From positions 1 to 64,000 of the IMG/VR virus record IMGVR_UViG_3300027708_000035: 64,000 bases of DNA; one strand, 5' to 3'. This document shows positions 51,112-59,162 of the stretch, in pieces. The notes beneath the pieces are model-generated. The model was not told the origin of the DNA. It did not search any database and worked only from the letters and a program-made list of their open reading frames with translations. Positions within the stretch are counted from its first letter, which is position 1. The number at the start of each line of letters is the position of its first letter. The stretch is from a virus. The translations under genes were made by a program, and so were the position numbers.

Positions 51112-52089
51112 TTATAGTTTCTTAAGGAAAGTAGGGATTTTGCCAACGCTAGTTTGTCCAGCCTTGTCACCTGTACCGGATCCAACTGGTCCAGGACCTG
51201 CGCCCTTCTTCTCTGCCCCGTGTCCACCTTTAACACCTGCTAGTGTCTTAACGCCAGACTTCATACCGTCCACGTTGTGGATACCTTTAGCAAACTTTTC
51301 GCCAGAAACTGGATTAATACCTTTGCTGCCTTTAGCTGGGCTTGTACCAGTGTTACTAGAACCTTCTGTACCACCTTGAACTAAATTCTTGGCATTTGCA
51401 CCGCTTGTTGGCTTACCAGAACCGCTGCTGATTGGGCTCTTACCTTCAACTGGGGCACCTTCTTTATCACCGGAACCTGCACCTACGTACTGTCCTTGTG
51501 TTTTCATGCTGTTCTTATCCCAGTCGTTTCCAACTTTTTCTGTGTACTCACGTGTCATACGACGACCTTCGTGCATACCCATCATCATACCTTCATCTTC
51601 ATCTTCGCCATCCATTTCTTCATCGCCAAATTCATCATGTGGCATTTCAGAACCTTGGGCTTGCTCTAGTTCAGCAAATGCTGCTTCTAGTTCAGCAATA
51701 GCATTCTTGATGTCAAAAATAGCTTTGTCTTCACCAGCTTCTGGACCTTCTTCTCCGTCCATGTCATCATCACCGATGTCAGCACCGAAGTCGTCAGTAG
51801 CGTCGCCGCCCATTTCATCTTCTTCGTCGTCGGCTTCCATGCTGTAGCTGTCTTCTAGATCAATGTTTTCATCCATTTCTTCGTCGTCTTCTTCAGCAGA
51901 CTCATCCATTTCTTCGTCGTCTTCTTCAGCAGACTCATCCATTTCTTCGTCTTCTTCTGCTTCTTCAGCAATTAAATTCTCATATATATCTCTTGACTTT
52001 TCAACAACGATTTCATGGAATAGCTCATTGGCTTTATCCATTTCTTCATTGACAATTAAGTCTAATAGTTGTTCAAACTTTGTAGACAT
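51112..52089 (-). CDS. Acidic prohead core protein (gp67-like N-terminus) with Gly/Ser-rich extension
   Basis: A 325-residue protein. Residues 1-45 (MSTKFEQLLDLIVNEEMDKA, FHEIVVEKSRDIYENLIAEE) followed by an acidic run match the design of T4 gp67, the 80-residue acidic core protein encoded between gp20 and gp21. The acidic part holds an 11-residue tandem repeat (EEMDESAEEDD). Unlike T4, it continues with about 170 residues of Gly/Ser/Lys-rich sequence ending GKIPTFLKKL. A late element CTTAAATAA and AGGAGATAA Shine-Dalgarno precede it. It probably forms part of the scaffold core. Confidence 0.65.
   Translation of the reverse strand: MSTKFEQLLDLIVNEEMDKANELFHEIVVEKSRDIYENLIAEEAEEDEEMDESAEEDDEEMDESAEEDDEEMDENIDLEDSYSMEADDEEDEMGGDATDDFGADIGDDDMDGEEGPEAGEDKAIFDIKNAIAELEAAFAELEQAQGSEMPHDEFGDEEMDGEDEDEGMMMGMHEGRRMTREYTEKVGNDWDKNSMKTQGQYVGAGSGDKEGAPVEGKSPISSGSGKPTSGANAKNLVQGGTEGSSNTGTSPAKGSKGINPVSGEKFAKGIHNVDGMKSGVKTLAGVKGGHGAEKKGAGPGPVGSGTGDKAGQTSVGKIPTFLKKL
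51874..51951 (-). repeat. 33-base tandem repeat in the acidic core gene
   Basis: Two identical 33-base units (51874-51906, 51907-51939) and 12 bases of a third encode the 11-residue acidic repeat. In-frame copy-number change would lengthen or shorten the acidic tract. Confidence 0.85.
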
Positions 52090-52131
52090 TGCGGTTATCT
52101 CCTATGTTAGTTTCGCGGCAAGGCTGTGTTG

Positions 52132-52140
52132 TTATTTAAG
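52132..52140 (-). promoter_or_regulatory. Late promoter element CTTAAATAA before the prohead core gene
   Basis: CTTAAATAA on the minus strand lies 42 bases before the ATG at 52087-52089 and 21 bases after the hairpin at 52162-52187. A standard leader with AGGAGATAA follows. Confidence 0.5.
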
Positions 52141-52161
52141 TGGGATTGTATAAAGGTATGG

Positions 52162-52187
52162 GAAATAGGCCAAAAACGGCCTATTTC
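52162..52187 (-). terminator. Hairpin after the gp20 transcript
   Basis: A perfect 10-bp stem (GAAATAGGCC / GGCCTATTTC, loop GTTTTT on the minus strand) lies 77 bases past the small gene at 52265. No U-tract follows on the minus strand, so terminator activity is likely but not certain. Confidence 0.55.
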
Positions 52188-52223
52188 AGATAAAAGCGTG
52201 AAGAATTTTTGCAATTTCTTGTT

Positions 52224-52255
52224 AAAATATTTAAGTTTTCACTAAAAATATTTAA
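52224..52255. repeat. Two 11-base direct repeats 21 bases apart
   Basis: AAAATATTTAA occurs at 52224-52234 and 52245-52255, a spacing of exactly two helical turns. On the minus strand each reads TTAAATATTTT and could also be a late-type element. The place is the short intergenic stretch between the gp20-linked gene and the hairpin. Confidence 0.6.
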
Positions 52256-52264
52256 ACTATCAGT

Positions 52265-52510
52265 TTATGCAGGTGCAGCTTCCGGAGGAGGAGCTGCGTA
52301 CATCTTTCTAACCAATACTAGTTCTTCTTTTTGCTCTGCTGCATGAGCATCGCCTGCTTTGCGTAAATCGTTTAACATTTTTAAGGTTAATCTAGTTTTA
52401 CGAAGATCTTTAGACTTCAATACACTCGTATCATTATCAGAATCGTAACGATTGTCATCGGACATATCTGCCTGATCTTTGTCAAAATAAATAAATTCTC
52501 TTAAAAACAT
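52265..52510 (-). CDS. Small conserved prohead-region protein after gp20
   Basis: An 81-residue protein: MFLREFIYFDKDQADM, then DNRYDSDNDTSVLKSKDLRK, TRLTLKMLNDLRKAGDAH, VLVRKMYAAPPP. This pattern is familiar from the gene directly after gp20 in cyanophages and pelagiphages as I recall. In T4 that place holds gp67/gp68, small prohead core proteins, so a core role is inferred from position. It begins eight bases after the gp20 stop and is co-transcribed with it. Confidence 0.65.
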   Translation of the reverse strand: MFLREFIYFDKDQADMSDDNRYDSDNDTSVLKSKDLRKTRLTLKMLNDLRKAGDAHAAEQKEELVLVRKMYAAPPPEAAPA

Positions 52511-52518
52511 AACAATAT

Positions 52519-54252
52519 TTATGCTGGAGGAGCAGTTGTAGCACCTGCACCGCCTGCTGGTGCAGCTTCGCCGCCGCCTTCTTCACCAGGTAAAGGTTGG
52601 GTAGTTGCGCCATTCAATGCGCTCATATCAGCTCCCATGGCGTTTGCAGTAATGCCTACACCACGTAATTCAGCATTAGCTGGCAGTGTTGTATCTGCAT
52701 CAACATTCTCTTCTTGCCACATTTTTTCGTTTTCTGTAATTTCTTCTTGGCTTAGACCTAAGAATCTCTTTAAAGAAAAACGCTTACTTAGGTAAGGAAC
52801 TTCGGCTAAACTGGTATATGTTGATACACGGGCTGTATCCATTTCAGTTTGACGGTAGCTGGCAAAGTTTTGCGGTGGACTAAACTTAACATCAAAAATA
52901 TTACTGTCAATATTAATACCTTTGTTGTGCAAATACAGTTTAAATTCTGTATCAAACACGTCATTCATTAGACTTTGGAGACGCTCGCAATATTTGTTAA
53001 ATCGCAATTCTTGGATGTAGGCTGTCCCAACTCGACCATCATTAAAACTACTTCCGCCATCGTCGCTGCCAGTAGGTAGATAACTGCTAGGTATGCGCAA
53101 AGCACGAAACAGTTTATTAGTAAAATACTTAAGATCATCAATCTCACCTAGATTAGTACCACCAGGTAGTACTTCAACTTTACTTCCGCGGCCTTCAGCG
53201 GTTTGTGGGAAAAAGTAATCTTCGTTGATACTTAATGGGTTATAACCAGCATCAATCATTGTCTGGCCACCACCTGTAGCACTGGGAATTCTGCGTTGAT
53301 TTACTTCGTTTTTGACACGTTCTACAAAGCCCATTGCCAAGTGGCTTGGCATATTACCAACGTCAATGTAGAAAACTCTACGCTCTGGAGCACGTTGTAT
53401 ACGATAGATGATAATAGCATCTTCTAGCAATTCTTTTTGCTTGTAAACTTTAAAAATGCTTTCTAAAAGACTAGTTCCAAATGGGTAATTGTTGTCTAAA
53501 CCTTCGCTTAAACTGATGTGTAGCACATGTCTTGCATCAATATTATATTGATTTTCATTTCGACTAAATCGATTACCGTTAAGATTTGTAGGGAACGCAC
53601 CTGTCATTCCTCGTGAGCCGCCAGCGCCACCTTGCCCTGCGGCATAGCTACTGGCGTATTGACTGCCGCCACCTGTTACATTGCTAGGACTAATGGCAGT
53701 TGTAGCCAGTGTTTCTAAATTAGGATTAAAATCACGGATAACATATTGTTCAGGTTTCTTGCCTTCACTTTCATTAACAATAATACGATCAACTTTTTGT
53801 GAATCGACAAACATCCAAGCCTGTGTTTCAGGATCGCGAACAAAAAATACATCACCGTATTTGAAAGTATTTCGGACTATTTTAAAAATTCGTTTGTCAA
53901 ATTTATTAAGTTTAGTCCACTGTTGCATGTACTTTTTAATGACAGTTACTTCAGTTGGAGTAGCTTGATCTTTGTAGAATACACGGAAAGGTGTTCCAGT
54001 TTCTTCATTCATTTGGCTGCAAAATTCAGCTAAAATGTCCAAGGCAGCATTAACTTCACTGTCAGCATCCATTGTATCGTATTGACCATAACGCTCTAAA
54101 CGATTTGGGTGTCCAGAATATACATCTGGCAAATAGCTAGAGTAGTTTCTGTGTGTAGGGTTGGCGCGACTATCTGCATTGACAGACCCGTTTATAGGGC
54201 TCATTGCACCAGATGTATCAACTAAAGTAAAATATTTTCTCCAACCCGCCAT
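52519..54252 (-). CDS. 20: Portal protein (gp20-like)
   Basis: A 577-residue protein (T4 gp20 is 524). Recognisable portal parts are ERYGQYDTMDADSEVNAALD near the start, FRVFYKDQATPTE, the crown/stem region IYRIQRAPERRVFYIDVGNM, RVKNEVNQRR, and FFPQTAEGRGSKVEVLPGG. The dodecameric portal starts prohead assembly, is the DNA entry point for gp17 and joins the neck. The C-terminus is Gly/Ala/Pro-rich. It lies downstream of the tape-measure-like gene and has an AGAGGCA ribosome-binding site. Confidence 0.94.
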   Translation of the reverse strand: MAGWRKYFTLVDTSGAMSPINGSVNADSRANPTHRNYSSYLPDVYSGHPNRLERYGQYDTMDADSEVNAALDILAEFCSQMNEETGTPFRVFYKDQATPTEVTVIKKYMQQWTKLNKFDKRIFKIVRNTFKYGDVFFVRDPETQAWMFVDSQKVDRIIVNESEGKKPEQYVIRDFNPNLETLATTAISPSNVTGGGSQYASSYAAGQGGAGGSRGMTGAFPTNLNGNRFSRNENQYNIDARHVLHISLSEGLDNNYPFGTSLLESIFKVYKQKELLEDAIIIYRIQRAPERRVFYIDVGNMPSHLAMGFVERVKNEVNQRRIPSATGGGQTMIDAGYNPLSINEDYFFPQTAEGRGSKVEVLPGGTNLGEIDDLKYFTNKLFRALRIPSSYLPTGSDDGGSSFNDGRVGTAYIQELRFNKYCERLQSLMNDVFDTEFKLYLHNKGINIDSNIFDVKFSPPQNFASYRQTEMDTARVSTYTSLAEVPYLSKRFSLKRFLGLSQEEITENEKMWQEENVDADTTLPANAELRGVGITANAMGADMSALNGATTQPLPGEEGGGEAAPAGGAGATTAPPA

Positions 54253-54272
54253 ATTACGTTGCCTCTATCATT

Positions 54273-56444
54273 TTAAAATTTGAAAAGATCACCACCTAAA
54301 GATTTAGTAGCATCGTGAGTACGTCTAGTGTATTCTGCCGTTTCTTTCATGTACCTAATCATTTCCATTGTTTGCTTATTTAACGTCTCTAGCTCTGATT
54401 GTAAATTATTAAAGTACTTGATAGGAGATATAATTTCTGGTCCTGCTTCACCTGCGGTTATATTGGTTGCTTTGGAAACTATAGCACCATCAGCAGCTTT
54501 CTTTGAGTCACTTCCTAATCGTTCTCCAGCAGTTTTACCAAGAGATCCTACGACCATAGAGCCAAGAATACTGCCAATAATAGCGCCAGGTGCTGCACCA
54601 ATGCCGAAAAACAATGATCCAATAGATGCACCTAAGGCCGTACCCACCGCGCTGCCAGCTGCTTCGCCCCAGGCTCCACCTTTGGCTTTATTTGCTTCTT
54701 CTTTAGATATTGTTCCTTCTTTTTCTTGCTTTTTAATATCGCTAAGATCACTAGCTAGCATTAATCCACTGAGTACAGTACCAATCACACTAGGGCTTTT
54801 AAGAAATCTTTTTACGGTTCCTCCTGCACCTCCACCGCCCTTAGGAGGTTTATCGCCCTTACCTGTTTTATCAAGTAAGTCACCTAATCCGCCACTAGCA
54901 GCATCTTTTGCAGCTTCTGCTGTTTTAGCAGCAGTAAAATTGTTAATAGCAAGCACAGCAGCACCCAATGCAATAACAAATCCCCCAAAGCCAAATGTAA
55001 TAATGTCAAACCCTTTTACAACTTTGGTAATAATTGTGGCTAGTGCATTAACTACCGGAGTTAATACTTGTACAATTGGTGCAATTAATTTCATTATTGC
55101 TTGGCCAAACTCTTGAATAGCTTGTTGAGATTTTGCCGCATCTTTTGCTTCAGATTCTTTTCTTTCTGCTGTTTCTTTAGCAGCTTCAGAATATTGTTCT
55201 TTAATTGCTTGCTCGCCTGCAATTCTATCTTTTGCAGCCAGTTTAACTGCATCTTCGTTGCCTTTTAGCACACCACTGTACGAGCCCACTGCTCCAGCGA
55301 GTCTGCCTAGATCTCTAGCATTAGATTGTCTGCCTTTAATTTCGTTATCTTGAACTTCTTGACTCTTTGCACCGTAGGTACGTCTTAGATCTAGATCTCT
55401 TTTTATAGAATCGGCTGTTTGTCCGCTAAGTGCAGTTAATTTTTTACCTGCTTCTCCCTGTACTGCAACACCCATTGCACTGGCTTTGGCAATATCTGCA
55501 CCGCCTTTTCCATATAATGATGTAGCTCGCTTAACGTTCTGTTCAATTAATTCACGTTCTTCTTTTGATTTGCTTGCAAGGAACAGTTGGAATTCTGCTT
55601 CTTCCATTTCTTCTTTTAATTTCTTTTGCTGCTCTTCTCTGCTCTTGCCTGTAATTTGAGCCAGCTGATCTAATTCTTCTAGATACAGTGTAGTACCTTT
55701 GGTAAGAGCAGCAGTGTCCTGCATCTCTTGTCTATTACGACCACCTGTCAATGAAATGTAATTTAACATTCCTTGATTAACTTCTTCAGTAGTGTAGCCC
55801 AATGCTCTTAAATTATTACCTGCGTCACTGCTTAACAAAGTGTTGCTGGCCTTAACAAACGATTTAGCACCTTGATTAACGGTGCCGCCCATCTTGGCAA
55901 ACACTTCACCGTTGTTTTTCATCATGCTAGAAAACTGATCTAATGTCATATAAGTGCTGAGAGCAGCTTGACGCAATTGCGTCAAACTACCACCAAAATT
56001 AACACCAGATGTACTTACCTGCTGGTACATCTTCATATTTTCGTCTTGAAAATCAGAAACACGTTTTAGTGCTGTGGCAAATACACCCAGTATTCCGGGC
56101 ATTGCTTCAAACGCACCAAACACATTTCCTAGAGTAGCAGTACCTTTGGTTAAATTATCAACCAACGGAGAAATGCTTCTGTCCAATGTTCGAATCTTAT
56201 CAGCAGTTTGCCAACCTACTGTGGATAAGTTGCTAAACATTCCCGAAGACTGTTTAGCATTGGTATTCATCTGCTCAACTATCTTAGGATCTAGTCCTGA
56301 TTTAGTTGCCAGCTCTTTAATAGCTTCTTTTTGTGCTTTGGTAGTTGCAAGAGATGCTTGAAGTATCAGCCGTAGCGTAGCTTCAGTAGCCGCATTATTC
56401 AGTACTACTTCTTCGCTGCCTATTGATCCGGTGACTTCTGCCAT
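54273..56444 (-). CDS. Tape measure-like protein (gp29 role)
   Basis: A 723-residue protein with long helical Ala/Lys/Glu-rich stretches and two hydrophobic parts: APIVQVLTPVVNALATIITK with FGGFVIALGAAVLAI (about 445-495), and a Gly/Ala-rich helix pair (GTALGASIGSLFFGIGAAPG, IIGSILGSMVVGSL) near 610-650. The end, GAIVSKATNITAGEAGPEII with a final coiled coil, is typical of phage tape measures, which set tail length and may enter the membrane. It starts from a late promoter that faces the gp26 promoter, with no clear Shine-Dalgarno. Confidence 0.75.
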   Translation of the reverse strand: MAEVTGSIGSEEVVLNNAATEATLRLILQASLATTKAQKEAIKELATKSGLDPKIVEQMNTNAKQSSGMFSNLSTVGWQTADKIRTLDRSISPLVDNLTKGTATLGNVFGAFEAMPGILGVFATALKRVSDFQDENMKMYQQVSTSGVNFGGSLTQLRQAALSTYMTLDQFSSMMKNNGEVFAKMGGTVNQGAKSFVKASNTLLSSDAGNNLRALGYTTEEVNQGMLNYISLTGGRNRQEMQDTAALTKGTTLYLEELDQLAQITGKSREEQQKKLKEEMEEAEFQLFLASKSKEERELIEQNVKRATSLYGKGGADIAKASAMGVAVQGEAGKKLTALSGQTADSIKRDLDLRRTYGAKSQEVQDNEIKGRQSNARDLGRLAGAVGSYSGVLKGNEDAVKLAAKDRIAGEQAIKEQYSEAAKETAERKESEAKDAAKSQQAIQEFGQAIMKLIAPIVQVLTPVVNALATIITKVVKGFDIITFGFGGFVIALGAAVLAINNFTAAKTAEAAKDAASGGLGDLLDKTGKGDKPPKGGGGAGGTVKRFLKSPSVIGTVLSGLMLASDLSDIKKQEKEGTISKEEANKAKGGAWGEAAGSAVGTALGASIGSLFFGIGAAPGAIIGSILGSMVVGSLGKTAGERLGSDSKKAADGAIVSKATNITAGEAGPEIISPIKYFNNLQSELETLNKQTMEMIRYMKETAEYTRRTHDATKSLGGDLFKF

Positions 56445-56468
56445 TGTTTTTTAGTGGTTATCTGCGTA

Positions 56469-56477
56469 GATAAATAT
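56469..56477 (+). promoter_or_regulatory. Late promoter element GATAAATAT for gp26
   Basis: GATAAATAT on the plus strand lies 39 bases before the gp26 ATG, with GGAG as ribosome-binding site. It faces the opposite-strand element at 56496-56504. Confidence 0.65.
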
Positions 56478-56495
56478 ATGGTCTAATCGCATTGT

Positions 56496-56504
56496 TTATT
56501 TATC
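56496..56504 (-). promoter_or_regulatory. Late promoter element GATAAATAA for the tape measure gene
   Basis: GATAAATAA on the minus strand lies 51 bases before the ATG at 56442-56444. The two elements point at each other, so each transcript crosses the other's promoter. Confidence 0.65.
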
Positions 56505-56516
56505 GGAGATAAAATT

Positions 56517-57389
56517 ATGGTAGCTAACCTAACCAACATACAACCAAACCCGCTTGCTTCTTTCATGAGGCAACCAAAAATCTACATTCGTTTGCCCAGC
56601 AATGGACAATTTTGGCCAGCAGGCAGTTTAGAAATGTCTGAAAATGGAGAACTACCCGTGTTTTCCATGACTGCCAAAGACGAACTAATGCTTAAAGTTC
56701 CAGATGCTGTAATGAGCGGGCAGGCCGTTGTAGATGTTATCCAACATTGTATTCCAAATATTAAAAATGCATGGATGGTGCCCAGTATCGATTTAGATGT
56801 GTTGTTAATTGCAATTCGATTGGCAACCTATGGTGAAAAGATGACAACTCCTATTACGTTTGGAGAAGATATTGAAATGGAATACACAACGGATCTACGT
56901 ACCATAATGGATTCGTTAATGCAAAACATTACCTGGGAAAGTGCTGTACAGGTAAGTCAAGATCTAACTGTGTATGTTCGTCCTTTGAACTACAAGCAGA
57001 TCAGTGAAAGTGCTGTAAAAACATTTGAAACTCAAAAGATTTTGCAAATTGCCAACGATGCTGCAATGAGTGAAGCTGACAAAATTGCTGCATTTAAAGA
57101 AAGTTTTAGCAAGCTATCAGATGTTACCATTGGTATAGTTGAGAAAAGCATTTACAAAATAGATTCAACTAACGGCGGCACTGAAGATCCAAGGCACATT
57201 AAAGAATTTATTGACAATGCCGACAAAGATATTTTTAATATTGTTCAAAATCACATTGAACAATTGCGAGAAATAAATTCTTTAAAACCAATTACTGTTC
57301 AAGTTACTGACGAAATGAGGGCAAATGGCATCACTGGTGAAACAATTGACGTTCCATTAGTATTTGATCCTGCAACTTTTTTCGTATAA
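56517..57389 (+). CDS. 26: Baseplate hub protein (gp26-like, T4 baseplate family)
   Basis: A 290-residue protein (T4 gp26 is 208). The N-terminal blocks PLASFMRQPKIYIRLPSNG, ELPVFSMTAKDELMLKVPDA, HCIPNIKNAWMVPSIDLDVL and LLIAIRLATYGEKM are diagnostic of the family that assembles the central hub of the baseplate. The zinc-binding Cys motif found in some relatives is not present. Its gene is on the plus strand, divergent from the tape measure gene, with a late promoter and GGAG. Confidence 0.88.
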   Translation: MVANLTNIQPNPLASFMRQPKIYIRLPSNGQFWPAGSLEMSENGELPVFSMTAKDELMLKVPDAVMSGQAVVDVIQHCIPNIKNAWMVPSIDLDVLLIAIRLATYGEKMTTPITFGEDIEMEYTTDLRTIMDSLMQNITWESAVQVSQDLTVYVRPLNYKQISESAVKTFETQKILQIANDAAMSEADKIAAFKESFSKLSDVTIGIVEKSIYKIDSTNGGTEDPRHIKEFIDNADKDIFNIVQNHIEQLREINSLKPITVQVTDEMRANGITGETIDVPLVFDPATFFV

Positions 57390-57394
57390 GGCTT

Positions 57395-57613
57395 TTGTAT
57401 CTTGATACTAATGGTATCAATAAGCTCATAAAAGAATACGAGACTGATACAAAAGCCTTAAAAGAAGAACTTTTTAGATTCGCTTGGTATATGAGAGGTG
57501 GTCTAAGTTTCTCAGAGGCATTTTTATTATCGCCTGAAGATAGAGAACTGCTTACTAAGATTATTGAAGGTAATTTAGAAATGACCAAAGAAACGCAGAT
57601 GCCGTTCTTTTAA
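57395..57613 (+). CDS. Small conserved protein downstream of gp26
   Basis: A 72-residue helical protein: LDTNGINKLIKEYETDTKAL, FAWYMRGGLSFSEAF, LLTKIIEGNLEMTKETQMPF. A gene of this type follows gp26 in aquatic T4-like phages as I recall, and a hub-assembly or tape-measure-chaperone role is possible. There is no nearby ATG: TTG at 57395 with AAGG three bases upstream is the best start; an ATA overlapping the gp26 stop (ATAAGG) is an alternative. Its stop overlaps the convergent gene at a TTAA. Confidence 0.65.
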   Translation: MYLDTNGINKLIKEYETDTKALKEELFRFAWYMRGGLSFSEAFLLSPEDRELLTKIIEGNLEMTKETQMPFF

Positions 57614-58227
57614 ATTACTAGACCTAGAAAATTACTTTTATAACCAACAGTCAAACTTTCTTTAACTCCTGCGTCAATCGCTGCAATGCTTTGTCTTGCT
57701 TGACTACGTTGCGGATCTGGTAAAGATTTGTATGCTTTTTCAACAGCGGCTACTCCCTTTGGACCTACAAGACGACGAGGAGGGGCACTCGGTGCCGCAG
57801 TTGCACTTGGTTGTGGAGCAGCCTGTTGGGTAGCATTATGTGCATCTTGTGCCTGTATCTGAGCAATTATTTTAGCATCAGCTGGATTCTTAGGATCTAA
57901 TTTGTTGCCATTAATTGACATTGTTCCACTGTTAGGCACCGCATTAGCTGCTGGTGCAGTAGGAGGAACAGCGGCTATTGGAGTAGGTGCTACAACTGGT
58001 GCGGCGGGCTTTTTATAACCACCTGCTTGTTCTGCATTTCTTTGAGCTACAGCCGCCACTCTATCTCTTTTTTGATTATATACATTTTGCATTCCAGCCC
58101 ATTGTCCTTGCACGCCACCAACAGCACCTCCAACTGCATCAGCAGCCTTGCTTAGACCTTGACCGATACCTTTAAGAGATATTTCATCTATTTGATTGTT
58201 TTCAATTATTAATTCAGTGATACGCAT
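57610..58227 (-). CDS. Small Ala/Pro-rich putative virion protein
   Basis: A 205-residue protein starting MRITELIIENNQIDEISLKG at ATG 58225-58227, with AGGAAA and a perfect TATAAATA upstream. It has an amphipathic start, GQGLSKAADAVGGAVGGVQG, a basic helix, an Ala/Pro-rich middle and RLVGPKGVAAVEKAYKSLP near the end. The frame stays open upstream to an ATG at 58347 (MNLKSFAETIASSK), so a 245-residue form is possible. I do not recognise a domain. The late promoter suggests a virion or head protein. Confidence 0.6.
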   Translation of the reverse strand: MRITELIIENNQIDEISLKGIGQGLSKAADAVGGAVGGVQGQWAGMQNVYNQKRDRVAAVAQRNAEQAGGYKKPAAPVVAPTPIAAVPPTAPAANAVPNSGTMSINGNKLDPKNPADAKIIAQIQAQDAHNATQQAAPQPSATAAPSAPPRRLVGPKGVAAVEKAYKSLPDPQRSQARQSIAAIDAGVKESLTVGYKSNFLGLVI

Positions 58228-58256
58228 AAAGGGATTTCCTAAGAAGTTGTTTCTTT

Positions 58257-58264
58257 TATTTATA
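58257..58264 (-). promoter_or_regulatory. Consensus late promoter TATAAATA
   Basis: A perfect TATAAATA on the minus strand lies 29 bases before the ATG at 58225-58227 with AGGAAA between. It decides the start of the downstream gene. Confidence 0.7.
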
Positions 58265-58730
58265 ATGAGCTGACGCTCATTTGCTTCTTCGTAATCGCTT
58301 ACGCTCTTACTTGAAGCAATTGTTTCAGCGAAGCTTTTTAAATTCATGTAGATTATTTTGGTCAGACGGAACCGTTTTGAGCGGTTCCGCTTTTTGTCTT
58401 CATGTGAGTTATCACAGGCCGAGACATTGGAAATAGGTGTTTTTACCGTAATGCTAATGGGCTCTGATCTTTCCCAACCTACATCGACTCGCATAATGCG
58501 TCTTAGACCTCGTTCCTAGTGTCTAAGTGTTTATAGCACGGTTTTTCGTATGCTAACATTCATACTATGACAATGCGTTGAGCGTAGGGTTCGTGCTCTT
58601 AGACTCGCGACCAATTTTTCAGGCTGGTGGGATATACCCACGGGAGTGCATCATCATGTTACGTGTCTGGTTATTCCCCAGTTTTTCCACAGCGGTATTA
58701 CAAACTGGCCCGCCAACCTTTGGTGTTAGA
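58265..58730. other. Non-coding stretch between a late virion gene and the GIY-YIG-like gene
   Basis: With the promoter and leader (58228-58264), this is the only gap over 300 bases in the window. No convincing gene is seen; open frames are short and have no ribosome-binding site. It contains a plus-strand terminator hairpin (58367-58395), the 11-base palindrome CGCATAATGCG (58491-58501), the stem CTTAGAC / GTCTAAG (58502-58527), a GTGGG-ATATA-CCCAC hairpin (58627-58641), and CCAGTTT / AAACTGG (58678-58707). It is also less AT-rich than its surroundings. No tRNA fold was found. A structured RNA or a control/packaging region is possible. Confidence 0.5.
58367..58395 (+). terminator. Intrinsic terminator, plus strand
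   Basis: An 8-bp stem (CGGAACCG / CGGTTCCG, loop TTTTGAG) followed by CTTTTT on the plus strand. It would stop transcripts running on from the plus-strand gp26 operon before they enter the recombination operon antisense. Confidence 0.75.
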
Positions 58731-59159
58731 TTAAATTTTAGATTTTATGTGAGAGCCATGGACACGGACTTGGATATGTCCGTTATAGTAATCGTCGGAT
58801 TCTAATACTTTGCGGTCGAATTGTTCGCGGGCCTCAATGTAAGATGTTTCTGCTTTGGATTTACAATAGTATAGTATTTCGCGAGAGAAGTTGTCTTTGC
58901 CTAGGGTGTTGATATCTGCTGTTAAATTAGGACTGGACCCGTAATATTCCTGCCAGTCGCTGTCGATTTTGCTTCGAATCTTCTTTTTCTTTTTTGTGCC
59001 GTTCTTCAACGTGATCGTCTTGTAGGTCGTTTTAGAGAATTTTGCTAATTTTTTGCCAATGTATTGGCGTCCTGAGGTTATATTGGTTATGCAGTAAACA
59101 TAACCGATACAATCTTCAGGAAGTTCGTTAACTATAGAGCCTTTGTAGGTCCAAGTCAT
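58731..59159 (-). CDS. GIY-YIG-like nuclease
   Basis: A 142-residue protein with a GIY-YIG-type start: IGYVYCITNITSGRQYIGKK (18-37). It continues with a Lys-rich loop (KNGTKKKKKIRSKIDSDW), WQEYYGSSPNLTADI, and SYIEAREQFDRKVLES, where the Glu could be the metal ligand. Similar stand-alone proteins occur in aquatic T4-like phages as I recall. They may be housekeeping phage nucleases rather than homing enzymes, because the family is short and the gene is not inside another gene. It is the last gene of the gp47-gp46 operon. Confidence 0.75.
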   Translation of the reverse strand: MTWTYKGSIVNELPEDCIGYVYCITNITSGRQYIGKKLAKFSKTTYKTITLKNGTKKKKKIRSKIDSDWQEYYGSSPNLTADINTLGKDNFSREILYYCKSKAETSYIEAREQFDRKVLESDDYYNGHIQVRVHGSHIKSKI

Positions 59160-59162
59160 TGA

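Noticed and set aside
58348-58494. In-frame N-terminal extension of the 57610 gene to 58494
   Set aside because: It crosses a strong terminator hairpin (58367-58389), has no ribosome-binding site and lies upstream of a perfect late promoter at 58257-58264 that is better placed to start the gene.
58501-58610. Possible tRNA in the non-coding stretch
   Set aside because: Hairpins are present but I could not fit an acceptor stem plus D, anticodon and T arms with a GTTC-type T loop on either strand.
58578-58805. 75-codon open frame on the plus strand
   Set aside because: No Shine-Dalgarno, no recognisable motif, and it runs into the GIY-YIG-like gene on the other strand.
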